Below are positions 10,416 to 23,228 of a stretch of DNA of 64,000 nucleotides, piece by piece. Each line of letters opens with the position of its first letter. Within the stretch, counting starts at the first letter, position 1. The DNA is from Meloidogyne chitwoodi (lineage: Eukaryota; Nematoda; Chromadorea; Rhabditida; Meloidogynidae). Location: contig JACZZP010000005.1 of NCBI GenBank assembly GCA_015183035.1, forward strand, positions 1,054,001-1,118,000. The letters are read 5' to 3'. Made by a program: the position numbers and the translations under genes. The notes under the pieces are model-generated. The model searched no databases. It worked only from the letters and a program-made list of their open reading frames with translations, and was not told the DNA's origin.

Positions 10416-13043
10416 ATGGATTATGAACATCTTATACAAAAAGTGGCAAAATGGGCAAATATGCTTGAGAAAGAAGATAAGGTGTTAAAAAATAACTACC
10501 TACTTTCCCTCAAGGAAGAATCTTATTTTGCCGTTTTGAAATATTTTGAGACATGATTTAATTATATTATAGTACTTTCACTTTATGGGGTTTTGTACTT
10601 TTGTTTCATCAGATCTATTGACTTTTCTGTTTTTGGTTTTTTAAATTTAATAAATTAAAGATTGGGCATGCACTTAGAAGATTGGAATCTGTTTCGATCA
10701 CTCTCCAAATTCTCAGCGCTACAGGTTTTGTTTATTGCAAAACTAAAATATAAATTTGTTGGAGAATCAAAATCTGATTAATTTTTAAATAAAATTTAGG
10801 TGTTGGAAAGGCGGCAAATGCCTTACGTAAGCACCCTATTTGGGGTGATTGCGCTTCTTCTTTAGTTGCTCGATGGAAGGATATTGCTCGTGCTGAAACT
10901 GCTGCAGTTGAACAAAAGAAATCTGAAGATGACTATGAAAAAGAAAGCAATGAAAGTACTGATGAAGAGGCAAAAAAAGATTCAGTGCCATATAAAAGAA
11001 GTAATACTGAGGTTTTTTAAACAAAATATTTTTACCTTTAATTTAAAATTATAAATGTGTATGTTTTAGAAATTAATGGATATGTTAATGAACCTGAGAA
11101 AGATGTTGCTTATAATGAATATATACCAACACCAATTGTTTCAAAGGTTTGAATTTAAAAAAAGCTAACACAGTGTTAATTTAACAATTTTTTAGAAAAA
11201 AGTAAAGTCAAATCCAGTTCCTCAAAATGAACAGAAGTTTATTGGTAGAGAAATTGTCTCTTCTTGATTAACATAATAAATTTTAGGTAATGATATTCAA
11301 CCATTAGATGCATTCTCTGCACAATTAGCTGCTGCTGATCATGTTTCTAATGTTAAAACAAAGAAAAAATTTCATAAAGTTAATCCAGAAAGTATTCAAA
11401 GTTCAATTAGAGATTCTCTAAGCAGTTCTATTTTTATTACACAAGCAGGTTATTTAAAAAACTTTATTTAATTAGGTTTTTATTAGTAAAAATATTAGGA
11501 CCATTTTTTGGACAAAGTTTTGTTTTTATAATATTTTTAATTTAGCACAACAGCGCCCGCAACAACAACAAATTTTTTTGGAAGCTGCTCCTTCATTAGA
11601 TATTAACATGTTTAAAAAACCTAAAGATAATCGAAGAGTTTATGCAGGAAAGAAGAAAAATGGTTTGCAGTTGGAACAAAAAGTGCCCAAACTTTATGAT
11701 ATTTGCATTCGATTATTATTAAATAATATTGATGGTTTGTTTATTTTTTAACGTTTTTGTCCAAAAATATTTTTTTATTAACTAAAAACTTTTTGATACG
11801 TAATTCAAACGATTAATTCGTAAAAAAACATAATTTTGTGAACTGAACATTTTGAATTTTTTTTAATTTCGTTAACAATTTGCATTTTTCGGTTTTTAAA
11901 TATTTATGTTGTAGTATATTCTGAAAAGGTTAAAATATTTTTACTTAATTTGATATTTTTTTAGCAATCGAAGAAACAGGTGATATTCCATTTCATGTTT
12001 TGAAGCCAATACTTGAAAAGGCTAATACTATTCAATTATTTCGTTTGGAAGAAATAAATCCAGTAAAAAATCCTCAATTTAAAAATAATTTTTATTTTGT
12101 CAGTATTTACAAGAAGAAACAGATTATATTTGGAGAATTCATTGTGAAAAAGAATTTTCAAAAGAATTAAACGATATTTTATGTGTTTTAAGTGATGATG
12201 ATGAAGAAGATGAGGAAGAGAAGAAAGAAGGCAATGATGACGATGATGATAGCTGTGATGAGGAAAAGCAAAAACAGCAAAAATATGTTTATAATGATGA
12301 TTGTGCAAGTTGGCGTCAACGATATTATGTAAGCTGAAATTAGTTGTGGAAGGGCTATTTTTGTCATGAATTTACGATAATCCCATACACCTTTTAATTG
12401 GAAGATATGGAATATTGTTTAAAGTGACAGGGTTTAAATGTAGAGTTTTTTAGGGAAATATTAAAGAGTCAGGGTTAAATGAAATTATTTTTTATTATTT
12501 TTGTAATATTTAAAATTTAGAAATTCTTTCGAGAACGAGAATATAAATTAAAAACCCTTAGCAAAAAAATCAGAACGAAGACAACAGAATTGGCCGAACC
12601 TCAACGAAAAGCAATGGTAAGTAAATTATTTTATAAATAATTATTATTTAACATTAAAATAAATCTTATAAAATAAAAATTTATAATAATTGTTAGGTTA
12701 CTGCACCTATTGCACCAAGACATGTTCGTAAAAGGCAAATGCTTAGTGGAATGGTTATTTCTGCAGATTCAGTTCCATCTGCTGTAGATTTAACTAGAGC
12801 AAGAAGACAAATATTTCAAACTGGCAAGAAATATTTTATTAAAACTTTATTTTATATTTATATACAGGAAATGATGCTGATCTTCGACAAATGCCTTCTG
12901 CAATTCGTAACACAACATCTCAGTTGGGTGCACGTTCAAGTGGTTCTGATTTGTCTTCATCAATGTCAGCTGCTAAAAGAAAACCTCAACGAGGTCCTTT
13001 AATGATGAAAACATTAAAAATGCTTAAAAAACAACGGCGATAA
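10416..13043 (+). CDS. ELOA: Elongin A (transcription elongation factor B subunit A)
   Basis: RNA polymerase II elongation factor and substrate receptor of an Elongin BC-Cul ubiquitin ligase. The first three exons form a TFIIS N-terminal (LW) domain: KVAKWANMLEKED, SVSITLQILSATGVGKAANALRKH and LVARWKDIA. A Ser/Glu-rich linker follows, with YIPTPI. The BC-box with its Cys (KLYDICIRLLLNNI) is next, then the F-box-like segment IPFHVLKPILEKA and LFRLEEINP, then YLQEETDYIWRIHCEKEF, an acidic run, SWRQRYYKFFRERE, and a basic tail ending LKMLKKQRR. This domain order is diagnostic. The last intron (12824-12867) starts with GC rather than GT; only removing it restores the family-typical tail RGPLMMKT. 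Confidence 0.93.
12824..12867 (+). other. GC-AG intron in Elongin A
   Basis: The exon ends ...CAAACTG and the intron begins GCAAGA and ends TATACAG. Splicing here gives frame QT-GNDADLRQ and leads to the expected basic Elongin A C-terminus. Reading through gives a frameshifted, unrelated tail. No GT donor in phase is nearby. Confidence 0.75.
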
Positions 13044-14063
13044 ATGAAAAATTTGAGGAATAGTAAAAATTTTTTAAAGATTTGCCCGTTTTCTCCTTAT
13101 TAGTGATTTGTCTAAAAAATTCTTTCAAAAATTTTATTGCCCATTTTATCCTATAAGGTTTATAATTTCTTCTTTTTAAAAATAATCAATTAATTTTAGA
13201 TTTAATACAGAAAAATTTTCATTGATTTTATTATGTTATGGCGTTTTTTTTCAACTTTAAATAATATTTTTGTTTTATTTTTGAGCAATGAAATTAAAAA
13301 AATTGTATTACAGCGCCATAATATTTAATTATATACATATGTTTAATTTTATATTTACCCAATTATTTCTTTTATTTTTCTTCTTGAGCTTGTAAATAAT
13401 AAATTTACAAAAAGTCAAATAAATTTTTATTACAATTATAACGTTTATTAATATCTTTATTTATTTTATTTAAATAATTTAAAATAATATTTACTAAATA
13501 TTTTTAAATTTATTTTAATTAACTTATTGTAAATTTATTTCATTTACATAACTATTTTAAAATGAGTTTTCAATTTTTTTTAAATCACTTTTTAAATTTT
13601 AAACTAGTTTATTATATTACCTAAAAAATATAACAAATTGTGTTTTCAAAAATTATTATTTACAACTTTTTGTTCGGCCGAATGGCATTATTATTTTTGC
13701 CTAACCTATCCACTACTTGGATTTATAAATTAATCTCTTTAAATAAAAAAATATTTTTAAATTGTTAATTTCTAGAATTTTCTAGATTTTCCCAAATTAT
13801 TTATTTACAGGCTCAATTTAATTTAATATATACGTGGTATTTAAAAGGCTTCTTTCTAGTTATTATATGTATTACAAATGATATTAAAAATTGTTTTCAT
13901 ATTTAAATAATATTAATTTTTAAATATATAAATTTTATTTCTAATGTATTTATAAAAAAATTATTTGATTATTTTCACAATTAAAAACTCAAAATTTTAT
14001 TTTTAAAGGCTTCTTTCTAGTTTTATTAAAAAATGTTTCTTTTATTAATAAAATACTTTATAA
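13044..14063. other. Intergenic DNA after Elongin A
   Basis: A/T-rich, with AATAAA-type signals around 13400. An 8-base inverted repeat (TTATGGCG near 13236, CGCCATAA near 13315) encloses about 70 bases just past the Elongin A stop and could form a weak hairpin. No gene seen. Confidence 0.5.
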
Positions 14064-15349
14064 ATGGAAAATTGTTTATTATCTTTTATTAACCTTCATT
14101 TAATAATTTTTATTTTATTTATTGAATTTATCTACAATGGAAGTAGTACTAATTTAATAAAATCTTCTAAAGACAAAAATTGTCAATTTTTTGGACTTTT
14201 CCGATTTAACGGTGAACATTGGTTACATCAAAACTTCTTTAATGTAACTTGTGTGGATGGGCAAATAAAGGCAATTAATTAATTTATTTATTAAATAGAT
14301 TAGCTTTACTAAACTACTAATTTTTATAAATTGTTTAAAATAAAAGGAATGGAATATTAAAAACTTATTTAATAATGTCCTTAAAGTTATGTTTAGATTA
14401 AAGTTTAAATAATTATTGTTTTAAGGTTTTAAATTGTGTAAGCGAGCGTGGAACTCAAATTCCATTTGGTACATTTAGTCATTTTGAGGATGGTATTTAT
14501 TATAGTTGCAGATTACATTTTGACGAGGATCTTGAAGAAAATGAAGGTCAGATTGAAATTTAGAAAATAAAATAAATATATTATTTTTTTAAAGCAATCA
14601 ATGCTTCATCTCCCGTTCCTGAATGCGATTTTTTACCAGCAACGGGAAGGTCTGAATTTGTTAGAGGATTATTTGTATCTTCTTGTACAAATGATGAAAT
14701 TATTGGTTGTATTGATGTTTATGGAGATTTAGTTCGTTCTGGTCAATTATTTGTTTATACACAAGGACAACTTAGAAGATGTATTATTTATGGACGAGGA
14801 CGTTGGGCAAAAACTGAACGGTTGGGTGAGTAATTATAATTATTTTTTAAACAAATTAAGGAAATATCAATTAAATTTCGATTAAAATATAGTTTGATCA
14901 AAAAGGTTGTTTCAACGGAAGTCGTGAGGATGATCCAGAAAATAGTCTTTTTCATGTTCCCTTTGGTAGAAGATGGCAAAATGGTAATTTTGAACTTCGA
15001 TGTAATGACAACGGAATTAATATTTATAAAGTAAAGTTTATTATATTGTAACCTTTATATAGAATAATTATTTGGAGTTAACATTATTTTAATTAAAATT
15101 TTAGACAATTTTTGGCGTTACCTTTTTAATTTATTTTCAAAATTTGATCATAAATTGGTGATTTCCCTGAGAGAAAAAAGGGAATTGAAAATATATTATA
15201 GATAGCTAACTATAGAAGTTAAACTGTATCTTTTTAACATTTTTTTTCTAATAAAAAATTAATTTATTTAGTGCTTAGTTGATGGAAAACGTATACATGA
15301 GGGTACAGCATGGATTGATAGAGATGGTGTTTTAAATGTTTGTGAATGA
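14064..15349 (+). CDS. Secreted cysteine-rich protein, possibly MIG-18-like (Fn1-like repeats)
   Basis: Five exons: 14064-14270, 14426-14546, 14595-14825, 14906-15030 and 15272-15349. A hydrophobic start (LHLIIFILFIEF) suggests secretion. The mature part repeats a pattern of C, then a gap, G-x-x-(x)-P/G-x-G, and (Y/L)-x-C: NCVSERGTQIPFGTF...YYSC, and GCFNGSRE...VPFGRRW...LRC, and CLVDGKRIHEGTAW...VC. This recalls the nematode family named after C. elegans MIG-18 with fibronectin type-I-like domains, a secreted factor for cell migration; the assignment is from pattern memory. Intron 1 appears to be GC-AG. The exon 4 acceptor at 14905 was chosen because it alone keeps the Cys frame open. The gene is secure, the family tentative. 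Confidence 0.65.
14271..14425 (+). other. Probable GC-AG intron in the MIG-18-like gene
   Basis: The exon ends ATAAAG and the intron begins GCAATT and ends TTTTAAG. Joining there keeps the repeat NVTCVDGQIK-VLNCVSERG intact. A GT donor at 14243 (GTAACT) would also keep the frame but would delete one of the paired cysteines. Confidence 0.55.
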
Positions 15350-17694
15350 AGTTAAATGTTTTATTTCCCTTTAATATTATGGCAATTATCCATCCAACTT
15401 AAGATCCATTATCTCCAGGATTGCCAGGGTTTTATTTCTTAACAATATTTTCTTCAGTAATATAGCCTAATATTATATATAAAATATTTTTTTAATATAA
15501 TACTATTTTTGATTATTTATTATACTTAAATTAATTAATTATATTTTCTTTATCTTTTAAAACTAAATTCTTTTATAAACAAAAATATAATAAATAAAAA
15601 AAGATTTATCAAAATAATATAATATAAATATAATTTTAAATCTATTCATTGATTTATTTATTTTTATCTCTCGAATGTACACAAAATAAATAAAAATAAA
15701 ATTTTATGAATCGTGCAAGAAAAAGAATTGCTAAATATTTATTTATTTTGATAGATTATACGATTTAACGACCAACGACCAAATATAAAAATAACAAAAG
15801 CTGTTAAATAATATACATTACTAGTTTTTACAATTTTAGCAATTCTTTTTATTTTAATTTATTTATTTAATCACAAAAATAAAAGTTATTTTAATAAAAA
15901 ATAAATAAATATTTTTATAAAATATATATAAAATATTTAAATATTTTAATTAAAATAAATTAATTGTTTTTAATTTAGTTAAATTTTTATTTATTTTATT
16001 GTTTTGAAGTTATATTATATTTTTAGATATTTTTCTAGATAAATTTTTAGTTTTTTTATTTTGTATATTAAATAAATATCTCCTCTCAAATAAATAAAAA
16101 ATTACCTCTTAAAATATTTTTATAATATCACATCATAGTTTAAATATTTTTTTAAATTAATTTTCTATAGTGATATAGTTAAGTACTATTTAGTTTAATA
16201 TTTTCTTATACACAAGTTTGCGCGTGATTTTTTAATTTATTGAAGAATTTCTCTTAAATTGTACTTATTTATTAGTAAGAAATAAATTTTAATTTAAAGA
16301 TGGGCAATAATAAAATATTAAAAAATTTATATAAAAATTAGCCAAATTTATTTATAGAAAATAAATGTACTTTAAAAAAATGTTGATGGTAAAATAATAT
16401 CTAAACATTTTAAATATTTTAAAATTCAATAAAAAAGGATTTTTCTTAAATTTTATTTTTTAATCTATTTTTCAAAATTTTCTCCAAAAAATTAATTTTC
16501 AATCGTTAAACTTTTCTTCATTTATTTATTTCACACATTTACCTAACTTTTTTTTATTCGCCAAACTATTTTAATTAAATTAGTTGAACAAAGAAAAAAG
16601 AAAGAAAAAACTTGTTTTTTATTTAAAAATTAGTAAATATATATTTAATTTTCATACCTTTTTCACGTGTAGAAAAATAAGTTTTTTCTTTTATTATTTT
16701 TGTTTATATTTATCATTTCTATTTTTTTTAATATTTAATTCTACGAATGTTTGTTGTCTGTTTTAAATAATACTAATAAATAATTTAAATTATAAAAATT
16801 TGTTCAATTTTATTTTAATTATTTTTAGTACATTTTTAATAAATAATTAAAAATAAATATTTTCTAAACTCTTAAAATAATTCCAATAACATTATTAACA
16901 ACTAATAACTATCTAATTAATATTATCCCTATTATTTACCTCATTTTGATTCATAATTATAGCGATTAATTGTTCTTTTAAACTTTTATTTGAATTTGTC
17001 CTGATATTTTTAATCATAACGTTTCTACAATTAATCACTTTATAATTAAATTAATTTTAACCGGAAATTTTAAATAGATACTTTATTTGATAAATTAAAT
17101 ATATAGTTTATTTAGTAGTAATAAATAATTAAATTTATGATAAATCTTTTATAGATAATATAATTATTTCTTTTAAATTATTTTTAAGAATCTTTTATTA
17201 AAAATTAAAGTAGTAGTACTTTAAATATTTTTATAAGAAAATGTCACTAAAAATCAGACGGAAATTAAATATATTTTATTTAAAAAGTTTAACCATAATT
17301 TTATTTTATAAATTTTTAAACAAAAAATTTTAATTTGATTGATTATACAATAAATTAAATACAAACAAATTAAATTACATTTTAACGATATTAAATTAAA
17401 TTAATTTAATCACACCCATTCAATTTTCTATTTAAACAATTTTATGTTGAAGGACATTTAAAAAACTTTTTTATTATTTATTTAAATTAAATTATTTTTT
17501 ATTAAACTTTTTGATATGTGACAAAATTTTAAAAAATTATATTTTACTGATTAATTTAAAATTTAATATTATAAAATTAATATTCTTATTAGTCCTTAAT
17601 ATTATTTTTAATTTATAATTATATTTTTTATTAATTTTTTTAAATTTTAGTTTGATAATTTAATCAAAAAATATTTGTTTTATTTTTTTAAAAA
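15350..17694. other. 2.3 kb AT-rich intergenic stretch
   Basis: Mostly TTTATTTATT-type sequence. Short open frames here are low-complexity Lys/Ile/Phe runs without splice-compatible partners, and none looks coding. Confidence 0.55.
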
Positions 17695-18641
17695 ATGCAA
17701 TTATTTATTTCTTTTCCATTTTTAATAATTAGCAGCACTTTTATTCTTTTAATTTCTGCTAGTTCAATTGTTCGTTTAAGAAGTTTAGAAAATTATGAAA
17801 ATAATAAAAATAATAATAATATTAATGGATTAGAAAAATGTTTATCAGAAGTAAAAACTAAAATTTGTGATCCTGATAATATTTTAAATATTGACCAATT
17901 AAATAGAATTAATGAAGCATTAATTGAATTAGAACAATCAACAAATGTTTCTTTTTATCCGGTTTGTTTATTTTTTTGAAAAAGAAATATTTAAATAATT
18001 ATTTTTAAATTAAAATTAAAATTCTATTAATAATAAAAAATATTATTTTATTTTAATTAAGGCACCACCTCTTTGGGAATTTGAAAATGCAGCAAAATGT
18101 CCATCTTCTGGATTATCTCTTTCATTAATTATTGTTAAAAAATTAGAAAAACCAGATTTTGCTACTAAAAAAATTTCTGATTTACATAAAAAATGGACAA
18201 AAATCCATCCTTGTTCTAAAACAGCAATTATTTTGGCAGAACATAATTTAGGAAAAAAAGATAATTTAAATGATGGTCAATTACGTCGTAGATCACCTGA
18301 AGAATTAAATGATATTCTTCTTTCTAATAATTTACTTCATGATCCAAGAATTCGTTTTTCAAATAAACCAATAATGGTTGGGTCACAATTTATTGGAATA
18401 AGTAGTGCTAATTCTGATATTCCTTCACTTGAATTGGCACAATATTATTTTAGACAGGTAAATTAACAAAAAGAGAGATTAGTAATTGGTGGGGTTATGG
18501 ACATTAATAGGAGAAAATATAAATATATTTTGGTTAATTTATTTAATATTTCAGAGTCGTTTATTAAAAGATGGTCAAATAACAGAAGCACTTGAAGGAA
18601 TGGTTGATGATTTGAGAAAAAATATGATGTTAAGAATGTAA
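17695..18641 (+). CDS. Secreted TPM-domain protein, MOLO-1-like
   Basis: Three exons (17695-17961, 18062-18457, 18555-18641) encode about 249 residues. An N-terminal hydrophobic segment (FPFLIISSTFILLISASS) acts as signal peptide. The segment ICDPDNILNIDQLNRINEAL followed by IELEQSTNVSF matches the start of the TPM fold (TLP18.3/Psb32/MOLO-1), in which a CDPD-I-L...R-IN-L-LE pattern is typical of nematode MOLO-1 proteins. A helical tail (GQITEALEGMVDDLRKNMM) also fits. MOLO-1 in C. elegans is an auxiliary subunit that boosts levamisole-sensitive acetylcholine receptors, but it ends in a membrane anchor that I do not see here, so the function may differ. The Lys-rich centre is unremarkable. 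Confidence 0.6.
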
Positions 18642-20006
18642 TTTAGAGAAAAGAAAATATTTTTTGTTTTTTTATTAATTTTGTTTTGTTTATTTTTTGA
18701 TCTCTTTTTATAATGATTAAGCTACAAATTGTAGCTTCATTTTATTAAATATTTATGTTATTTTTTTAACATTTTCAAAATATATATTTGACTTTAAATA
18801 AATAAATTAATTATAATTTTTATATTTACTTTATTAAATTAATATTTATTTATTAATAAATACCTAACCATAAAAATATTATTTTCCAGAAAATAACAAA
18901 TAATTGAATTGGGTTAAATTCAAAATAATAAACTTTTTGAAATATTATGATTTAATAAATAAAAATATTCAAAAAAAGTAATAATATTTTTTAATTAAAA
19001 TATACCTATTTTATTAATTTATAGTAAATTTATTTTAGCAATTATTTAATATTTTTTTATAAAAGTATTTATTTTTAATTAATTTAGTAATTAAAAATAA
19101 TATTTTAATTTTTTTGTTATTTTTATTCTTATCAATATTTAATTATATAAAATTATTATTTTTTATTTTTATGTCCAGAATTATTTTATTAAATGATTTT
19201 TTTTCATTTTATTTGCTTAATTATTTTTTATCAAAAAATAAAATAATTAATTTGATCTAAATATTATTATTATTTAAAATTAAAATTTTGCTAATAAAAA
19301 TATTATTTATTAAAATATAATTAAATATTATTAATATAAATTTTCTTAAAAAATAAATTAATATTTTAATATATTTTTAAATATTTTAAATTAAAATTGT
19401 TTTAGTTAAAATTAAGAAAAAATAAAAAAAACAATTAATCCAAATTATAACGGAATTTTTGTTAAATTAAAAAAAAATATTTGATAAATAAAAAATTTGC
19501 TTCCCTTTTAAATTTTAATAATTAATTTTAAAATATAATTATCTGACGTAATCAAGCCAATAAATTATTTAAATTATTTCAAAATTCGCTACAAAAAAAT
19601 CTGTCAGAGTTTATATATTTATTTTTCTTAAAATTATTCATATTAAATTAATCGTCAAATAAACACTTAAATTTTAATAATTTAAAAATATTTTTAAATT
19701 TATGCTGTAATAAATAAAAATAAATAAATAAAAGCAAATAAAAGTAATTATAATTGTCTCTTATTAATATTATTTATTTATATTTTTGTCCTTGAAATTT
19801 TCTCAAATAATTTTTTTTTAATTTTGGTAGAACCAAACATCTTTTATTATTTAAAAATTTAAAAAATTTATTTGGATATCTTATTTTATTTTTAAAATAT
19901 AAAAACTTGTTGATAAATAAAATTAAAATAATAATTTAAATTATATTTTATTTTCAAAATAATTAAATTAAGAATTAAAATAATTATATTATAATTATAT
20001 TAAAGA
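18642..20006. other. AT-rich intergenic DNA
   Basis: About 1.4 kb of A/T-rich sequence between two plus-strand genes. It must hold the promoter of the dehydrogenase gene. No exon, RNA gene or inverted repeat recognised. Confidence 0.5.
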
Positions 20007-21866
20007 ATGATTTTAATAATATTTATTTCAATTATTATTATTATTTTATTTATTTTTTTTACTTTTCGAGGAATAATAAGAAGAATAAAAGTTTCTAATT
20101 TACAACAAAAAACAGTATTAATTACAGGCTGTGATTCAGGATTTGGATTTGATTTGGCTTTAAAATGTTTTGAAAAAGGTTTATGTGTATTTGCTGCCTG
20201 CCTTAGTGATGAGGTTAATTATTAATTTAAATATATTTTTTATTTATTAATTAATTTAAAAAACATAAAAATCAAATTTTGTGGAAGAATTATTTTATAA
20301 AAATTAAGGGAATTAAAATAATTGAAAAAGAAGCTTCAAAATTAAAAGAAAAAACAAACGGAATTCTTCATGTATTTCAAATGAATGTTACAAATGATGA
20401 ATCTGTGGCCAATGGACTCAAATTTATAAAATCAAAATTACCACAAAATAGAGGACTTCATGCTCTTGTAAATAATGCTGGTATTGTTGGAAATACTGTA
20501 AATATTTTTTAAATTAAAATTAAAATGTTTGAGTAGAATATTATCTCCTTATGGAGAATTAGTCCCTTTAGAGAGACGAAATATTATAATTGAATAAAAT
20601 AAAAAAATATATATTCAAACTTTTATTATTAATTTATGTACTTATTGAGAATTCATATTTTCAAATACAATTTATATAATTTTTAAGGCATGGGATGATT
20701 GGCTAATACCAAATGATTATCAACAAGTTTGGGAGGGTAATTAATAAATTAAATTTAATTTAATTAAATTAATTAATTTAAAAATCTTTTTCTTTAAAGT
20801 AAATACTATGGGAATGATAAGAGTAACACAAACATTTAAACGTTTAATTAAATTGGAGAAAGGTTCAAGAATTATATTTATGGCAAGTACTTGTGCAAGA
20901 GTTGCTTTACCTACACTTGGCCCTTATAATGTAAAATATATATATTTTTAATTAATTTATTTACACAATTTTTTGTAATTATTTCTAAGTAATAATTATA
21001 TTTTTGTAAAGATCTTTTCATTTCATACATTTTAATTATACTAAATAAATTTTAAAATTATAGGTATCAAAGTATGCAATAGAAGCTTATGCAGATACAA
21101 TTCGGTTTGTTTTTAAATAAAATATTGGGTAAAAGAGTATTAAATAAATAAAATATTTTACTAAAATTAACTATTTAAATTTATTAACTTTTGTTAATTT
21201 TTCTTTTTATTTCTATAAAGGTCTGAATTGCTTATTTTTGGTGTTAAAGTATGTATATTAGAACCAGGTTGTTTAAAAATATAAAAATAATTAATTTAAA
21301 AAAAGGATTCTTCAAAACTCCTTTAACTAGTATGGAAAGGAATTTAGCAATGTTTGAAAAACTTTGGTTAAGAGCTTCAGATGATGTTAAAAATGATTAT
21401 GGTCAACAACTTTATGAATTTTGTTAGAAATTAAAAATTAAATTAAATAATAATTTTAAACAGCTAAAAAACGTTTATTATTCCTTATTGACCCAAAAAA
21501 TCTAAGTTCAAAAACTAATCTTGTTGTGAATGCTTATTGGCATGCAATTAGTTCAGAATGGCCAAAGAGGAGATATCAAAGTAAATAAAATTAAAATTAA
21601 AATTATTTTTATTTTTTTTAATTAAAATTAATTTTTTATAAATTTTAGTTGGAAATGACTTTAATTTCTTTTTTCTACCATTTTCCTTTTTACCAGCAAA
21701 TATTCAAGATATTTTTTATAAATTAGCTACAACAATTACTAGAGCACCAATTCCTCAACTTTTAATTAATTTAAATAAATGTAATGATGTTAAAACAATT
21801 AAAGAGGAAAAATTAGATAAATTTAAAAATTTAGGAGATAATTGTTTTTCAATAAAAACTAATTAA
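20007..21866 (+). CDS. Membrane-anchored short-chain dehydrogenase (retinol dehydrogenase/17-beta-HSD type)
   Basis: NAD(P)-dependent oxidoreductase, likely acting on a sterol, retinoid or other lipid at the ER. Nine exons. An N-terminal membrane anchor (residues about 1-20, MILIIFISIIIIILFIFF) precedes the Rossmann fold. Cofactor motif TGCDSGFG (TG-x3-G-x-G), NNAG, and the catalytic set Ser in MASTCARV with Tyr and Lys in YNVSK (12 residues between Ser and Tyr) are all present, as is the post-catalytic LEPGFFKTPL loop. The C-terminal part, with YWHAISSEWPKRRYQIG and FLPFSFLPANIQD, matches the RDH/HSD17B6 group, where the Y-x3-W/PK-RY-G region is conserved. C. elegans has many such DHS proteins; the substrate cannot be assigned. 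Confidence 0.88.
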
Positions 21867-22255
21867 TATTAAATTAATTAATTAATTAATTAAATATTTT
21901 AGCAATTTAAATCTGTACAATATTTTTAAATTAAAAAAATTTTTTATTTAAATATTTATTAGAAATAATTAAAATAAAATATAAGTATTTATTTATTCGC
22001 CAAATTAATTTAATTATAATCAATCTTTTTTATAAGTACATAATTTTTTAATTTTTTTTATTATTAAATCATCTGACTCAAATAATTTTTTATTAAATAA
22101 CCTTATAATTACTTATAAATTATATTTTATTTAAAATATAATAAAAACCTATAGAAAGACAAAAATTAAAGTGTAACAAAATGAATTATTTAAAATGTTT
22201 TAAAAATTCAATTCTTTCTTTATCACAATTATTTTACAAAAAATCTTAAAAAATA

Positions 22256-22636
22256 ATGACAAACCTTTTATTATTTATATTTATTTTCGTTTTTGTTAAT
22301 TTTATTATATTGGCATTAAGCTTAGAAGACAATGAAGAAAGGTAAAATTATTAACTAAATTTTCTATAAATTTATTAATTAAAATATTATTATAGAATAA
22401 AGCGGTTTGGTGGTTGGGGTGGAGGTTCTTATAGATATGGCCCTTGTGGTTATGGTGGATGTGGAGGTGGAGGTGGTAGAGGAGGAGGTTGGATGAATAT
22501 GGGACCAGGATATGGAATGCGTCCAATGGGATGGCAACCTTGGAGAACTGGAGGTGGAGGTGGTGGAAGAGGACGTGGTCATAGTCATGAAAGTCACAGT
22601 CATGAAAAAAAACATAGTCATGAAAGACATGGTTAG
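22256..22636 (+). CDS. Secreted Gly/His-rich peptide (intact copy)
   Basis: Two exons (22256-22341, 22396-22636) encode 108 residues. The signal peptide is clear (LLLFIFIFVFVNFIILALS), followed by an acidic piece (LEDNEER) and a dibasic site (IKR). The mature part is a Gly/Trp/Tyr-rich stretch (FGGWGGGSYRYGPCGYGG, then GGRGGGWMNMGPGYG), and the tail is a His/Ser/Glu repeat (HSHESHSHEKKHSHERHG). The layout recalls the glycine-rich NLP/caenacin-type antimicrobial or cuticle peptides of nematodes, but the His tail is unusual and could bind metal; both roles are inference. It has a broken paralogue about 970 bases downstream and a MITE starting 31 bases past its stop codon, probably in its 3' UTR. 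Confidence 0.75.
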
Positions 22637-22666
22637 AATATTTGTGCCTGATATACATAATTTATA

Positions 22667-22884
22667 GAGATGTCCGAGACCGAAATTTTACCAAGACCCA
22701 AGACTCTAGACCAAGACTGGAAACACAATTCTCAAGACCAAAATTTATAAAGAACAAGGCTTTAAAATAGCGCAAAAATTTTTAAAAATATGTAGATATA
22801 AGAAGGCGAGTGTACAAACGCGAATTTCAGTATCCGTATCGGATATATACGTGGGATCATAAGACCAAGAGTCTCGGACATCTC
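22667..22884. mobile_element. 218-bp MITE with TA target duplication (Tc1/mariner-like)
   Basis: Perfect 14-base terminal inverted repeats, GAGATGTCCGAGAC at 22667-22680 and its complement at 22871-22884, are flanked by TA on each side. There is no coding capacity and base composition is richer in G/C than the surroundings. The element is missing from the corresponding place in duplicate B, so it inserted after the duplication. The TA target suggests a Tc1/mariner-class transposase in trans. Confidence 0.85.
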
Positions 22885-23228
22885 TAATATTTCATTTAAT
22901 TATATCAGTAAATTTTTCTTTATTTTTTAATTTAAGACAAAGTCAACTTGATTTATAAATATAATTAATAATTAAATGATTAATTAAATCTGTACAATAT
23001 TTTTAAATTAAAAAAAATATTTAAATATTTATTTGTTTATTAAATAATTAAAATAAAAAATAAGTAAAGTAGCCAAATTAATTTAAATTATACTCAATTT
23101 TGTTTAATTTAAAAAACCTTTTATTAAATAATTTAACAAAATGTCTCAATGAATTTTTTTTAATATTTAATGCTTCAAAAAGTTAGTATAATTCATTTGT
23201 TTTTTATCTAAATTATTTAAAAATAATA

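Noticed and set aside
12036..12308. Minus-strand His-rich frame
   Set aside because: It is the complement of the acidic run (GAT/GAA repeats) in Elongin A.
16584..16766. 60-codon plus-strand frame rich in Phe and Lys
   Set aside because: No signal, family or splice context; composition equals that of surrounding A/T-rich DNA.
22305..22658. Minus-strand Thr/Ser/His-rich frames opposite the Gly-rich peptide
   Set aside because: They arise from the complement of GGT/GGA and CAT repeats; the plus strand has signal peptide and splice sites.
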